The translations under genes and the position numbers were made by a program. DNA of 64,000 bases, taken from Paraburkholderia fynbosensis. GTDB taxonomy: Bacteria; Pseudomonadota; Gammaproteobacteria; Burkholderiales; Burkholderiaceae. The stretch lies in the NCBI RefSeq assembly GCF_902859935.1, contig NZ_CADIKI010000012.1, positions 1 through 64,000 of the forward strand. The letters are read 5' to 3'. Below, piece after piece: positions 48,669 to 58,009 of this stretch (position 1 is the stretch's first letter; each line of letters starts with the position of its first letter). The notes under the pieces were generated by a model. That model saw nothing but the letters and a program-made list of their open reading frames with translations. It was not told the DNA's origin and did not search any database.

Positions 48669-50087
48669 ATGACCCAGACCGCTTTCCTCACCGCTTGTCG
48701 CGACGCCATCGGCGCCGCGCAAGTGCTGACCGATCCGCACGACACCGCCCCGTATCTCACCGACTGGCGCCGCCGCTACAGCGGTGCGGCCTGCGCGGTG
48801 CTCTGCCCGGCCACGCCCGCCGAAGTCGCGGCGCTAGTCCGGCTCGCAGTCGAGCATCGCGTCGCGCTGGTGCCGCAAGGCGGCAACACCGGTCTGGCCG
48901 GCGGTGCCACGCCCGATGCGAGCGGCGCGCAGGCCGTCATCAGCTTGCGGCGCCTGAATCGCGTGCGCGACATCGATCCGCACAACAACACGATCACCGT
49001 CGAAGCCGGCGTCATCCTCGCCGACGTGCAGCGGCACGCCGACGCGGCCGGCCGTCTGTTCCCCTTGAGCCTCGCCGCGGAAGGCAGCTGCACGATCGGC
49101 GGCAATCTCGCGACCAACGCGGGGGGCACCGGTGTCCTGCGCTACGGCAACACGCGCGAGCTGTGCCTCGGTCTCGAAGTGGTGACGCCGCAGGGCGAAC
49201 TGTGGGACGGCCTGCGCGGACTGCGCAAGGACAACACCGGCTACGATCTGCGCGATCTGTTCATCGGCGCAGAGGGTACGCTCGGCATCATCACGGCGGC
49301 CGTGCTCAAGCTGCACCCGCAGCCGGCCGCGCGGGTCACCGCGCTCGCCGCTCTCGCTTCGCCGCACGCGGCGCTCGACTTTCTGTCGCTCACGCAGCGC
49401 GTCGCCGGCCCGCTTCTGACCGGCTTCGAACTGATGTCGGATTTCTGCCTGCGGCTCGTAGGCCGGCACTTCGAACAGATGCGCTATCCGTTCGCCGAGC
49501 CGCACGCGCAAGTCGTGTTGCTGGAACTGTCGGACAGCGAAAGCGAGGAGCACGCACGCGCGCTGTTCGAGCGTCTGATGGAAACCGCGCTCGAAGAAGG
49601 TCTGGTGCAGGACGCGGTGGTCGCGGAAAACCTCGCGCAGTCGCGTGCGTTCTGGAATCTGCGCGAGCACATTCCGCTCGCCCAGGCCGAGGAAGGTCTG
49701 AACATCAAGCACGACATCGCGGTGCCGATTTCGCGCATCGGCCACTTCATCGAGACGACCGATGCGGCCGTCGCGCAGGCGGCGCCGGGCGCGCGCATGG
49801 TCACGTTCGGGCATCTCGGCGACGGCAATCTGCACTACAACGTGCAGGCGCCCGAGGGCGTCGACGCGAAGGCGTTTCTCAAGCAGTATCAGAGCCCGAT
49901 CAACCGGATCGTCTACGACAGCGTGCAGCGGCATCGCGGCAGCATCAGCGCGGAACACGGGCTCGGTCAGCTCAAGGTCGACGAGGCCGCGCACTACAAG
50001 CAGGACGTCGAAGTGCAAATGATGCGCGCCGTCAAACGTGCCTTCGATCCGCTGAACCTGATGAACCCGGGCAAGGTGCTACGCTAA
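48669..50087 (+). CDS. FAD-binding oxidoreductase, GlcD / D-2-hydroxyglutarate dehydrogenase type
   Basis: The 472-residue VAO-family flavoenzyme has FAD-binding segments VPQGGNTGLAGGATPD, PLSLAAEGSCTIGGNLATNAGGTGVLRYGNTREL and GAEGTLGIITAAVLKL. The C-terminal cap has metal/substrate residues VTFGHLGDGNLHYNVQ and SAEHGLGQLK. It oxidises a D-2-hydroxy acid, passing electrons to ETF or a quinone. Lactate, glycolate and 2-hydroxyglutarate cannot be told apart by eye. It starts after an ACCATC context without a strong ribosome site. Confidence 0.9.
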   Translation: MTQTAFLTACRDAIGAAQVLTDPHDTAPYLTDWRRRYSGAACAVLCPATPAEVAALVRLAVEHRVALVPQGGNTGLAGGATPDASGAQAVISLRRLNRVRDIDPHNNTITVEAGVILADVQRHADAAGRLFPLSLAAEGSCTIGGNLATNAGGTGVLRYGNTRELCLGLEVVTPQGELWDGLRGLRKDNTGYDLRDLFIGAEGTLGIITAAVLKLHPQPAARVTALAALASPHAALDFLSLTQRVAGPLLTGFELMSDFCLRLVGRHFEQMRYPFAEPHAQVVLLELSDSESEEHARALFERLMETALEEGLVQDAVVAENLAQSRAFWNLREHIPLAQAEEGLNIKHDIAVPISRIGHFIETTDAAVAQAAPGARMVTFGHLGDGNLHYNVQAPEGVDAKAFLKQYQSPINRIVYDSVQRHRGSISAEHGLGQLKVDEAAHYKQDVEVQMMRAVKRAFDPLNLMNPGKVLR

Positions 50088-50143
50088 GCTAACGTCCGAA
50101 GCCTCCGTGTTGCCATACGGGGGCCTTTGCAGGAGCCGTTGCC

Positions 50144-50950
50144 GTGAAGATTCGAGTGCTGTCCGATCTGCATCTGGAAAACGACGAGCCCGAGCTGATT
50201 CCGCATGCGCACGCGGATGTGATCGTGCTGGCCGGCGACATCCACAATCACGCGGCCGGTCCGCGCTGGGCCGCGCAGACCTTCGACGGCGCGACGCCCG
50301 TGGTCTACGTGCCCGGCAATCACGAGTACTACGACGGCGAGTTCGGCGCGCTGGAAAGCGCGCTCTACGACGCCGCCGCGCAGGTCGACAACGTCCACGT
50401 GCTGAACAACGCCGCGCTGATCGACCGCCAGGGCCGCTGGCGCGTGCTCGGCACGACTTTGTGGACCGATTTCGCGCTGTTTGGTACGGACCCCGACGCG
50501 CTCGCGGAAGCAATCGACGCGTCGAGCCGGGTCATGCTCGACTTCCGCGGATTGATCCAGATGAACTGGCCGCACGACACCCACGATGCCACCCGCGACT
50601 TCACGCCCGCCGACTCGCTCGCGCTGCACCGGCAGGCGCGCGCATGGCTCGAAGGCGAGTTGGCGAAACCGTTCGGCGGCAAGACGATCGTCGTCACGCA
50701 TCACGCGCCGCATCGGCTGAGTCTCGCCGAGCGCTACGCGCAGGACCGGGTGTCGGCGGGTTTCGTCAACCATTTGCCGGAGCTGGTGCGCGCGCCCGTC
50801 GCGTTGTGGATTCATGGACATACGCATACGTCGTTCGACTATGTTGTGGACGGCACGCGCGTCGTGTGCAATCCGCGCGGCTATTTCGACCGGCGCACGA
50901 GGCAGTGGGAAAACCCATTGTTCGCCTGGGATAAGGTCGTCGAGATCTAG
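50144..50950 (+). CDS. Calcineurin-like metallophosphoesterase
   Basis: The 268-residue protein has all metal-binding motifs in order: SDLHLEND, VLAGDIHNH, YVPGNHEYYDGE, VTHHAPHRLS and IHGHTHTSFDY. It is a soluble hydrolase of a phosphoester, substrate unknown. It follows the GlcD-type gene by 56 bases with a GGAG-like site. Confidence 0.9.
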   Translation: MKIRVLSDLHLENDEPELIPHAHADVIVLAGDIHNHAAGPRWAAQTFDGATPVVYVPGNHEYYDGEFGALESALYDAAAQVDNVHVLNNAALIDRQGRWRVLGTTLWTDFALFGTDPDALAEAIDASSRVMLDFRGLIQMNWPHDTHDATRDFTPADSLALHRQARAWLEGELAKPFGGKTIVVTHHAPHRLSLAERYAQDRVSAGFVNHLPELVRAPVALWIHGHTHTSFDYVVDGTRVVCNPRGYFDRRTRQWENPLFAWDKVVEI

Positions 50951-51133
50951 CGTCGTGGCTTGGGGCTGGTCTGGGTAGCGCGGCTGGAGCGCAGGCATTA
51001 CGCTGTGGGCGGAGGGTGTGTGGTCGTGGCTGTCCCAAAGGCAAGCCAGCGAAGTCCCCCACTTCACCGATCCACAGCCAGCCACGCCAACTCGCGCCAA
51101 CCCGCCACGCAGATCGTTCTCCGGAGGTCGCTC

Positions 51134-51853
51134 ATGTGCGGTCGAATCAGCCAGTATCGCGATCCGCAGCGTTACGCCGAGCATCTCGGCCTGACCGATC
51201 CACTGATGCTCTTCGACGCCGCCGACCGCCGCCCAGGCTACAACCTGGCGCCCGGCACGCATCCGCTCGCGATCTATCCCGATGAAACGCTGCGCGCGAT
51301 TCACTGGGGATATCGCCCGGCATGGGCGTGCGAACAGCATCTACCGCAGACGATCAACGCGCGCGCCGACACGGCGCCGACCGCGCGCTACTTCGAGCAA
51401 TTGTGGAAGACCGGCCGCGTGCTGGTGCCGGCGGACGGCTGGTTCGAATGGCGCGTGGAGGCCGTACCCGCGGGCAGCAGCCGGGACGACCCGGCGCAAA
51501 CGAACGCAAAAACCCGCCAACCCTACTTCGTCCATCTGAAGAAAGACGAGCCGATGTATCTCGCTGCGTTGTCGAGCGTGCGCGGCGCCGAGCCGCAAAC
51601 GGAAGGAATGGGATTCGTGATCGTGACGTCCAGCGCGGACGCGGGTTTGATCGACGTGCACGACCGCCGCCCGCTCGCCTTCGCGCCGGATGCCGCGCGC
51701 CGCTGGCTGGATCCGGCGTTACCGTCCGACGAACTCGAGCAACTGGCGCGTGCCGGCGGCTTGCCCGCCGCCCGCTTTCGCTGGCACCGTGTAAGTCACG
51801 AGGTGGACCGCACACTCAATGACGAGCCGGGGTTGATCGAAGCGCTGCAATGA
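51134..51853 (+). CDS. SRAP domain protein (YedK/HMCES type)
   Basis: The 239-residue protein starts MCGRISQYRD after GGAGG; the catalytic Cys2 is exposed once Met1 is removed. It shows the other SRAP hallmarks: YNLAPGTHPLAI, NARADTAPTARYFEQLW, VLVPADGWFEW with the acidic residue, and SADAGLIDVHDRRPL with the active-site His. SRAP proteins shield abasic sites in single-stranded DNA by forming a thiazolidine crosslink. A 60-base shorter N-terminus than the open frame is correct. Confidence 0.93.
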   Translation: MCGRISQYRDPQRYAEHLGLTDPLMLFDAADRRPGYNLAPGTHPLAIYPDETLRAIHWGYRPAWACEQHLPQTINARADTAPTARYFEQLWKTGRVLVPADGWFEWRVEAVPAGSSRDDPAQTNAKTRQPYFVHLKKDEPMYLAALSSVRGAEPQTEGMGFVIVTSSADAGLIDVHDRRPLAFAPDAARRWLDPALPSDELEQLARAGGLPAARFRWHRVSHEVDRTLNDEPGLIEALQ

Positions 51854-51995
51854 CAGCGCAGGCGCGTCTCGCAAGAAACGAGACGCGAAAAACGACAGGC
51901 GAAGAACGACGAGCGGTACTCTGAAAGAGCAGCCCGGCGGCCACGGCCGCAGTGACGACAACGCGTCGCGCTCAAACGAAGCGTCGCGCTCAAGC

Positions 51996-52154
51996 TCAGC
52001 GGTCGCGCCGCTGCGCCCGCAGATCCGGGCGTTCGACCTTGATGGGGACCAGTTGCGGCTGCTGTTCGCGCAGGCGGCGCAGCAGATCGCGCGATGCGGC
52101 GATCCCGATCAATCCCAGCATGACGGCCACGCCGATCATCAGATGCGTATCCAT
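51996..52154 (-). CDS. Small single-pass membrane protein, unknown
   Basis: From ATG 52154 (ribosome site GAGGGA) the protein has 52 residues: MDTHLMIGVAVMLGLIGIAAS is one hydrophobic helix, followed by a charged tail RDLLRRLREQQPQLVPIKVERP. The frame opens further upstream, but only this start has a ribosome site. No family is recognised. It is convergent with the SRAP gene. The charged tail and good ribosome site make it more credible than a random frame. Confidence 0.45.
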   Translation of the reverse strand: MDTHLMIGVAVMLGLIGIAASRDLLRRLREQQPQLVPIKVERPDLRAQRRDR

Positions 52155-52404
52155 GAATCCCTCGTCCTTCAGTTGTTGCGACATGCCGAACGGCAGTGAC
52201 AGGCGCGTCCGGCTGAAGCGGCAGCGCGCGAACCACACGTTAGCAAATCGACCGCGAACCGGAAGTAAGGAAATGTTGCGACGCGGCACTTGCGTGTAAC
52301 AGGTCGCCCTGCGGATTAGCCAGACGCGTCGAGAATCACCGCGCCAAAGAGCGGCGCATAGGGCTCAAAACGGGCGCAAACGCACGAAGCGGCGCCGCGC
52401 CGCA

Positions 52405-53343
52405 TCAGGAACGCGCGAACTGGCGCAATTCTTCCTGATCCACCGCCAGCGTGGCCGGCAGTTCGTCGCGCAAAAATTCGACCCATGTGCGGATTTTCGC
52501 GTCCAGATACTGCCTGGACGGATAGAGCGCATACAAATTCATTTCCTGCGACGTGTATTCCGGCAACAGCCACACGAGTTCGCCGCTGCGCAGACCGCCG
52601 ATCGCCGAATAGATCGGAATCAGCCCTATGCCCATGCCTTGGGACACCGCGACTGCCATCGCCTCGGCGACGTTCACCTGAAACGTGGTCGAGCCGAGCG
52701 TGACCGTTTCCTCGCCGTTCGGACCGTCGAAGGTCCAGCGGTCGGGCGGAAACACCGGCGTCACCATTTGCAGACAGGTATGGTGCGCGAGGTCCGCGGG
52801 CGTTTGCGGCACGCCACGCCGCGCCAGATAGGCCGGCGACGCACACGCGATGCTGAACGCGCTGCCCAGGCGCTGCGACACCAGCCCCGAATCCGGCAGA
52901 CCGGTGGCAAGCGTCAGCGACACGTCGAAACCCTCGTCGAGCAGATCGGGCATGCGCTGCGCGAGCGTCAACTCGATGTGCACGTCCGGATAGCGCTCCT
53001 GATAGCGGCCGACGGCCGGCACCACGTAGTGCTGACCGAAGCTCGTCATCGCGTGAACCTTGAGTTTGCCCGACGGACGCGCATGCGCGTCGCTCGCCTC
53101 GGCTTCCGCCTGGTCCACGTACGCGAGGATCTGCTCGCAGCGTTGCAAATAGCGCTCGCCGGCCTCGGTCAGCGCGATGCGGCGCGTGGTCCGGTTCAGA
53201 AGGCGAGTGCGCAGATGGGCTTCCAGATCGGAAACCGCGCGCGACGCGTAGGCCGTGGTCGTATTCAGATGCTGCGCGGCACCCGTGAAGCTACCCGCTT
53301 CGACGACCCGGACAAATACGCGCATGTTTTGAAGCGTATCCAT
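52405..53343 (-). CDS. LysR family regulator of the adjacent efflux operon (AaeR-like position)
   Basis: The 312-residue protein starts at MDTLQNMRVFVRVVEAGSFTGAAQHLNTTTAYASRAVSDLE (ATG 53343, AGGGA six bases upstream). The winged helix is followed by a ligand domain (LKVHAMTSFGQHYVVPAVGRYQERYPDVHIELTL, GMGIGLIPIYSAIGG). It is divergent from the four-gene AaeAB-like efflux operon, as aaeR is from aaeXAB in E. coli, so it probably activates the pump in response to aromatic carboxylates. The 54-bp repeat array separates the two. Confidence 0.88.
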   Translation of the reverse strand: MDTLQNMRVFVRVVEAGSFTGAAQHLNTTTAYASRAVSDLEAHLRTRLLNRTTRRIALTEAGERYLQRCEQILAYVDQAEAEASDAHARPSGKLKVHAMTSFGQHYVVPAVGRYQERYPDVHIELTLAQRMPDLLDEGFDVSLTLATGLPDSGLVSQRLGSAFSIACASPAYLARRGVPQTPADLAHHTCLQMVTPVFPPDRWTFDGPNGEETVTLGSTTFQVNVAEAMAVAVSQGMGIGLIPIYSAIGGLRSGELVWLLPEYTSQEMNLYALYPSRQYLDAKIRTWVEFLRDELPATLAVDQEELRQFARS

Positions 53344-53354
53344 ACCCATTCCCT

Positions 53355-53626
53355 GTCGACCGGAGTTAGCGCTTTAGCGCTTACTCCGGTCCCATGCAAC
53401 CTTTTGCGGTCGACCGGAGTTAGCGCTTTAGCGCTTACGCCGGTCCCATGCAGCCTGTTGCGGTCGACCGGAGTTAGCGCTTTAGCGCTTACTCCGGTCC
53501 CATGCAGCCTGTTGCGGTCGACCGGCATTGGCGCTTTGGGCGCTCACGCCGCTCCTCTGCAACGCGTTGCAATTCACCCAAAAGTCAGCGCTTCATCGCC
53601 AACCCCACTCCCTACAACCCAGTTGC
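53355..53626. repeat. Tandem array of 54-bp hairpin-forming repeats
   Basis: Three near-identical 54-base units begin at 53355, 53409 and 53463, a fourth degenerate one at 53517 and a barely recognisable fifth at 53571. Each of the first three carries GACCGGAGTTAGCGC, loop TTTA, and its complement with one mismatch, so each can fold into a 15-bp hairpin (e.g. 53358-53391). The second unit has one further change in the right arm. Units decay from left to right. The period is a multiple of three, so both strands stay open; this is not taken as coding. The array lies in the divergent promoter region of the LysR gene and the efflux operon. Confidence 0.9.
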
Positions 53627-53772
53627 GATTAATCGGAAGCGATTGTTACACGATTCGCAAAGGCGATTATCTCACGTATCGTAAAAATGCCTTGCACCTT
53701 TACCGGTTATTCCCCAATCAATCAAAAAATATAATGACGCACAAGCTTCTATAGTCAATTTTGGAGGAAATC

Positions 53773-55584
53773 GTGCAGTCTCCGGTACCGAAAAGGGTCT
53801 CCGCTGTCGCGGTTCTTACGATCCTATTAACAATCGCCGGCTGCGCCAGTACCGGAGGCATTGCGCCGCAAAACCGTGGCATCGAGGCGTCGTCGCTCGA
53901 CGCCGGCAACGCGATCCGCGCCGCCAACGCCGACGCCCAATGGCCGGCCGCCGACTGGTGGCGCGCCTATAACGATCCGCAACTGAACCAGTGGATCGAA
54001 GCCGCGCAGACGGGCAATCCGAGCCTCGCGGCCGCCCAGGCGCGCGTGCGCGAGGCGATGTCGATGGCGGGCGTCGCCCGCTCCGCCTTGTCGCCGCAGG
54101 TCAACGGCAGTCTGTCGATCCAGCGTCAGAAGTGGGCTGACAACGTGTACTACGGCCCGGGCCCGCTCGCGGGCGAGCAATCGTGGAACAACACCGGCAC
54201 GCTCGGCCTGTCGTATCACCTCGACCTCTGGGGCAAGGACAAGAACGCCGCCGAACGCGCGCTCGACGCCGCCCACGCCAGCGCCGCGGACGCGCGCGCC
54301 GCCCAGCTCGAACTGCAGGGCAACGTGGTGCGCACGTATATCGGGATGTCGCTGAACTACGCGCTGCTCGACATCGCCAAGGCCACCTTGCAGCAACAGC
54401 AGCAGATCGTGGACCTGGCCAACCGGCGCCTGAAAGGCGGCATCGGCACACAGCTCGAAGTGAGCCAGGCCGAAACACCGATGCCGGAATACGAGCGCCA
54501 GATCGACGAAATCGAAGAGAAGATCGCACTCGGGCGCAATCAGCTCGCCGCGCTGGCCGGCAAGGGTCCGGGCGCGGGCGACGCGATCCAGCGTCCGACG
54601 CTGTCGCTCGCCGCGCCGGCCGGCTTGCCGAGCGCGTTGCCGGCGGACCTGATCGGTCACCGCCCGGACGTGGTCGCGGCGCGCTGGAGCGTCGCCGCGC
54701 AGGCGCGCGGCATCGACGTCGCCAAGGCCGACTTCTATCCAGACATCAACCTGCTGGCGTCGATCGGCGGCTATGCGGCAATGGGACCGCTGTTCCAGTT
54801 CCTGAAGAATCCGTCGCATAGCTGGAGCGCGGGTCCGGCGTTATCGCTGCCGATCTTCGACGGCGGCCGGCTGCGCTCGCAACTCGGCGCGGCGTCGGCG
54901 GGTTACGACGAGGCGGTGGAGCGCTATAACCAGTCGATCGTCGGCGCGCTGAAGGACATCTCCGATCAGGTGATCCGCATCCGTTCACTCGCCACCCAGT
55001 CCGAGGACGCCGACCGCTCGGTCGCGGCGGCGCGCAAGAACTACGATCTGTCGCGAGAAGGTTACAGGCGCGGTCTGACCGATTACCTGAACGTGCTGAT
55101 CGCGCAAAACCAGTTGCTGCGCGCACAGGAAGGCGTCGCGAAAATCCAGGCAGAGCGCCTGGGCGCGCATGCGTCGCTCGTGACCGCATTGGGCGGTGGG
55201 CTCGACGAGCCCGCCAACGGTCCGACGGTGAGCGAGACGCTGCCGGCGCACGGCAAGGGTAAAGGCAACGCGTTGCCCGCGAACGGCGACGTCGCCGTGA
55301 ACCCGGCCGACGTTGCCGCGTCCGCGAGTCTGCCGAGCCGGGCAGACAACGCGGCGTCCACCGGCAGCGAGAACGCCACCGGCAAGAGCAACGCCGCGAC
55401 CGTCGCGCGCAAGCCCGCCGCCAAACCGGCAAACGGCTCGGCAACGGCAGGCGCAGCCAGCCACGCGGCCGGCCGTAGGCACACCGGCGACGCCGCCGCA
55501 CCCCGCACGAGCACCACCACGGCAGCCGCGGCAGCCGCGACCACCGCCCCGCGCGCCATCGCCGCAACGCCGGCGGCGGAGTGA
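53773..55584 (+). CDS. NodT/OprM-type outer membrane efflux lipoprotein with long Ala-rich tail
   Basis: The protein starts at GTG 53773 (GGAGGA four bases upstream), not the TTG at 53761, giving 603 residues. It has a lipoprotein signal (VAVLTILLTIAGC, acylated Cys), then two efflux-protein repeats (DWWRAYNDPQLNQWIEAAQTGNPSL, LIGHRPDVVAARWSVAAQARGIDVAKADFYPDINL). The conserved part ends near residue 480 (HASLVTALGGGLDEP). About 120 further residues are Ala/Thr/Asn/Pro-rich and low-complexity, absent from typical members (about 480-500 residues). It is the outer channel for the FUSC/HlyD pump encoded downstream. Confidence 0.9.
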   Translation: MQSPVPKRVSAVAVLTILLTIAGCASTGGIAPQNRGIEASSLDAGNAIRAANADAQWPAADWWRAYNDPQLNQWIEAAQTGNPSLAAAQARVREAMSMAGVARSALSPQVNGSLSIQRQKWADNVYYGPGPLAGEQSWNNTGTLGLSYHLDLWGKDKNAAERALDAAHASAADARAAQLELQGNVVRTYIGMSLNYALLDIAKATLQQQQQIVDLANRRLKGGIGTQLEVSQAETPMPEYERQIDEIEEKIALGRNQLAALAGKGPGAGDAIQRPTLSLAAPAGLPSALPADLIGHRPDVVAARWSVAAQARGIDVAKADFYPDINLLASIGGYAAMGPLFQFLKNPSHSWSAGPALSLPIFDGGRLRSQLGAASAGYDEAVERYNQSIVGALKDISDQVIRIRSLATQSEDADRSVAAARKNYDLSREGYRRGLTDYLNVLIAQNQLLRAQEGVAKIQAERLGAHASLVTALGGGLDEPANGPTVSETLPAHGKGKGNALPANGDVAVNPADVAASASLPSRADNAASTGSENATGKSNAATVARKPAAKPANGSATAGAASHAAGRRHTGDAAAPRTSTTTAAAAAATTAPRAIAATPAAE

Positions 55585-55595
55585 GGAAGCCCGTC

Positions 55596-57806
55596 ATGTC
55601 AGCATCTCCCTCCTCCACCGCGCGCCCCACGTCGCTCGCCGCGTTATGCTCGGCCGCTGCCGAATGGGCGCGCACCGACGGCCTCACCTGGGTCTACATG
55701 TTCAAGGCGCTCGCCGCCTGCTTTCTCGCGCTCGGCATCGCGATGAAGCTCGACCTGCCGCAGCCGCGCACTGCGATGACCACGGTGTTCATCGTGATGC
55801 AGCCGCAAAGCGGCATGGTATTCGCAAAGAGCTTCTACCGGATCTGCGGCACGCTCGTCGGCCTCGTCGTGATGCTCGCGCTGCTCGGCCTGTTCGCGCA
55901 GCAGCCGGAGATGTTCATCGTGTCGACGGCGATCTGGGTCGGCATCTGCACCGCTGGCGCGGCGCGCAACCGCAACTTCCGTTCGTACGGTTTCGTGCTG
56001 GCCGGCTACACCGCCGCGCTGATCGGCATCCCCGCTTCGCAGCATCCGGACGGCGCGTTTCTGAGCGCGCTCACGCGCGTCGCCGAAGTGGTGATCGGCA
56101 TCATTAGTGCGGGCGCGGTGAGCGGCCTCGTGTTGCCGCAGTTCGCCGGCTTGCAGATGCGCAGCACCGTGCGCGCGCGTTTCTCGGCCTTCGTCGAATA
56201 CGTGTCCGCGACGCTGGCCGGGCGCAACGACCGCGCGCAGATCGAAGCGACCAATGCGCGCTTCATCGCCGACATCGTCGGTTTCGAAGCGGCGCGCAGC
56301 GTGGCCGTGTTCGAAGGCCCCGATTCGCGGATGCGCGGCGGGCGTCTCGCGCGGCTGAACAGCGAGTTCATGACCGCATCGACGCGCTTTCACGCGCTGC
56401 ATCAGCTGATGAACCGGCTGCGCGCGAGCGGCACGCGCGGCGCGCGCGACGCGATCGCCGCGCTCGACCCGTACTTCAAGGAAATCGCCCCGCTGCTCGC
56501 GAAGTCCGGCGAACCCGTGCTGAGCGCCGCCGACGCCGCGCACGCCGCCGCGCAGCTCGAAACCTACAAAGCCGAGTTGCCGAAGCGCGTGCGTGCGACG
56601 CGCGCCGAACTGGAAACGCATCCCGGCGCGCCGCTGCTCGACTTCGACACGGGCGCCGAGCTGCTGTACCGCTTCATCGACGACCTGCATGCGTACGCGG
56701 CCACCTACGCTTCACTGGCCGTCGACACGCATGCGCGCGAACGCTGGATCGACCGTTACGAACCGAAGACGAACGCGATCGCGGCGGGTGTCGCGGGCCT
56801 GCGCGCGACCATCGTGATGATCGTGCTCGGCACGTTCTGGATCGCGACCGCGTGGCCCAGCGGCTCGACGCTGACGCTCAACGCCGCGGCGGTGTGCGCG
56901 CTGGCGTCGTCGTCGCCGAATCCGAAACGCACCGTGTTCCAGATGGCGGGCGGCACGGTGGTCGCCACGCTGATGGGCATGATCGCGGTGTTCGGCGTGT
57001 TTCCGCACATCGACGGTTTCGTGATGCTGTGCGCGGCGCTCACGCCGTTTCTGCTGCTCGGCGTGTTCATGACCACGCGGCCGCTGCTGGCCGGCTACGG
57101 CGTCGGCTACTGCATCTTCTTCTGTTTCCTGGCCGGGCCGGACAATCTGATGCACTACGATCCGAGCGCCTTCATGAACGACTCGATGGCGCTGGTCCTG
57201 TCGATGCTGGTGTCGTCGATCGCGTTCGCGGTGTTGCTGCCGCCGTCCACGCCGTGGCTGCGCAACCGCCTGCTGGTGGACCTGCGCCGCCAGGTGGTGC
57301 TGGCGAGCGGCGCGGGTCTGCGTCGGGTGCGTTCGCGCTTCGAAAGCGGCGCGCGCGACCTGATGTTCCAGATCAACGCGCTCGCGCAAAACGAGCCCGA
57401 ACTCAAACGCGACACCTTGCGCTGGCTGTTCTCCGTGCTCGAAGTGGGCAATGCGGTGATCGATCTGCGCCAGGAAGTCGCGGCGCTGCCCGCCGGCGCC
57501 CGCTACGCGCAATCGACACCGTGGCGCATCTCGTTGCAGACGATGCGCGACGCGCTGAACGCGCTGTTCGAGCGGCCGCGCGAAGAACGCTTCGCGCACG
57601 CGCTCGCCAGCACCACCGATGCGATCGACAAGCTGCAGCAGATGCTGGCCGGCTTCTCGCCGCCGCGCGAGGAGCGGCATCGGCTGCAACGCATCCTGAG
57701 CCAACTGCATTTCATCCGTACCGCGCTGCTCGATCCGCAATCACCGCTCGAACCGTTGACGAGCGGACGCGCCGGCGCGCCAGAAGGAGTTCTTCATGCC
57801 TCGTGA
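55596..57806 (+). CDS. FUSC-family aromatic acid exporter subunit (AaeB-like)
   Basis: From ATG 55596 (GAGGAAG upstream; GTG 55581 is possible) the 736-residue inner-membrane protein has two sets of helices, as usual for the family (first WVYMFKALAACFLALGIAMKLDLPQPRTAMTTVFIVMQPQSGM; second AGLRATIVMIVLGTFWIATAWPSGSTLTL). Each set is followed by a cytoplasmic domain. AaeB exports p-hydroxybenzoate and related aromatic acids with AaeA. The start is 12 bases after the OMP stop. Confidence 0.9.
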   Translation: MSASPSSTARPTSLAALCSAAAEWARTDGLTWVYMFKALAACFLALGIAMKLDLPQPRTAMTTVFIVMQPQSGMVFAKSFYRICGTLVGLVVMLALLGLFAQQPEMFIVSTAIWVGICTAGAARNRNFRSYGFVLAGYTAALIGIPASQHPDGAFLSALTRVAEVVIGIISAGAVSGLVLPQFAGLQMRSTVRARFSAFVEYVSATLAGRNDRAQIEATNARFIADIVGFEAARSVAVFEGPDSRMRGGRLARLNSEFMTASTRFHALHQLMNRLRASGTRGARDAIAALDPYFKEIAPLLAKSGEPVLSAADAAHAAAQLETYKAELPKRVRATRAELETHPGAPLLDFDTGAELLYRFIDDLHAYAATYASLAVDTHARERWIDRYEPKTNAIAAGVAGLRATIVMIVLGTFWIATAWPSGSTLTLNAAAVCALASSSPNPKRTVFQMAGGTVVATLMGMIAVFGVFPHIDGFVMLCAALTPFLLLGVFMTTRPLLAGYGVGYCIFFCFLAGPDNLMHYDPSAFMNDSMALVLSMLVSSIAFAVLLPPSTPWLRNRLLVDLRRQVVLASGAGLRRVRSRFESGARDLMFQINALAQNEPELKRDTLRWLFSVLEVGNAVIDLRQEVAALPAGARYAQSTPWRISLQTMRDALNALFERPREERFAHALASTTDAIDKLQQMLAGFSPPREERHRLQRILSQLHFIRTALLDPQSPLEPLTSGRAGAPEGVLHAS

Positions 57807-57996
57807 TATCGCCATCCTCGATGCCTACATGCCGGCCATCGTGCTGCTGTTCATCGCGGGCGCCGCGCTAACCTGGGTGCTGGATCGCGTGATCGCCTAT
57901 ACGGGCCTGTATCGCGTGGTGTGGCATCCGTCCTTGTTCCGGGCCAGCCTGCTCGTGTGTGTGTGCGGCGTGCTGGGTCTCGCCGTTTATCGTTGA
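57796..57996 (+). CDS. DUF1656 small membrane protein (AaeX-like)
   Basis: The 66-residue protein has two helices: ILDAYMPAIVLLFIAGAALTWVLDRVI, then VVWHPSLFRASLLVCVCGVLGLAVY. The DUF1656 motif HPSLFRASLLVC is present. It overlaps the FUSC gene end by 11 bases with a strong AGAAGGAG site. It is an invariable partner of AaeAB-type pumps; its role is unknown. Confidence 0.92.
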   Translation: MPRDIAILDAYMPAIVLLFIAGAALTWVLDRVIAYTGLYRVVWHPSLFRASLLVCVCGVLGLAVYR

Positions 57997-58009
57997 TCAG
58001 AGTCGAAAC

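Noticed and set aside
53265-53528. An 87-codon minus-strand frame made of repeats PVDRNRLHGTGVSAKALT
   Set aside because: It exists because the repeat period is a multiple of three, and the opposite strand is also open. It has no ribosome site and overlaps the LysR start.
53355-53626. CRISPR array
   Set aside because: The 54-bp units are contiguous copies with no unique spacers, and no cas genes are nearby.
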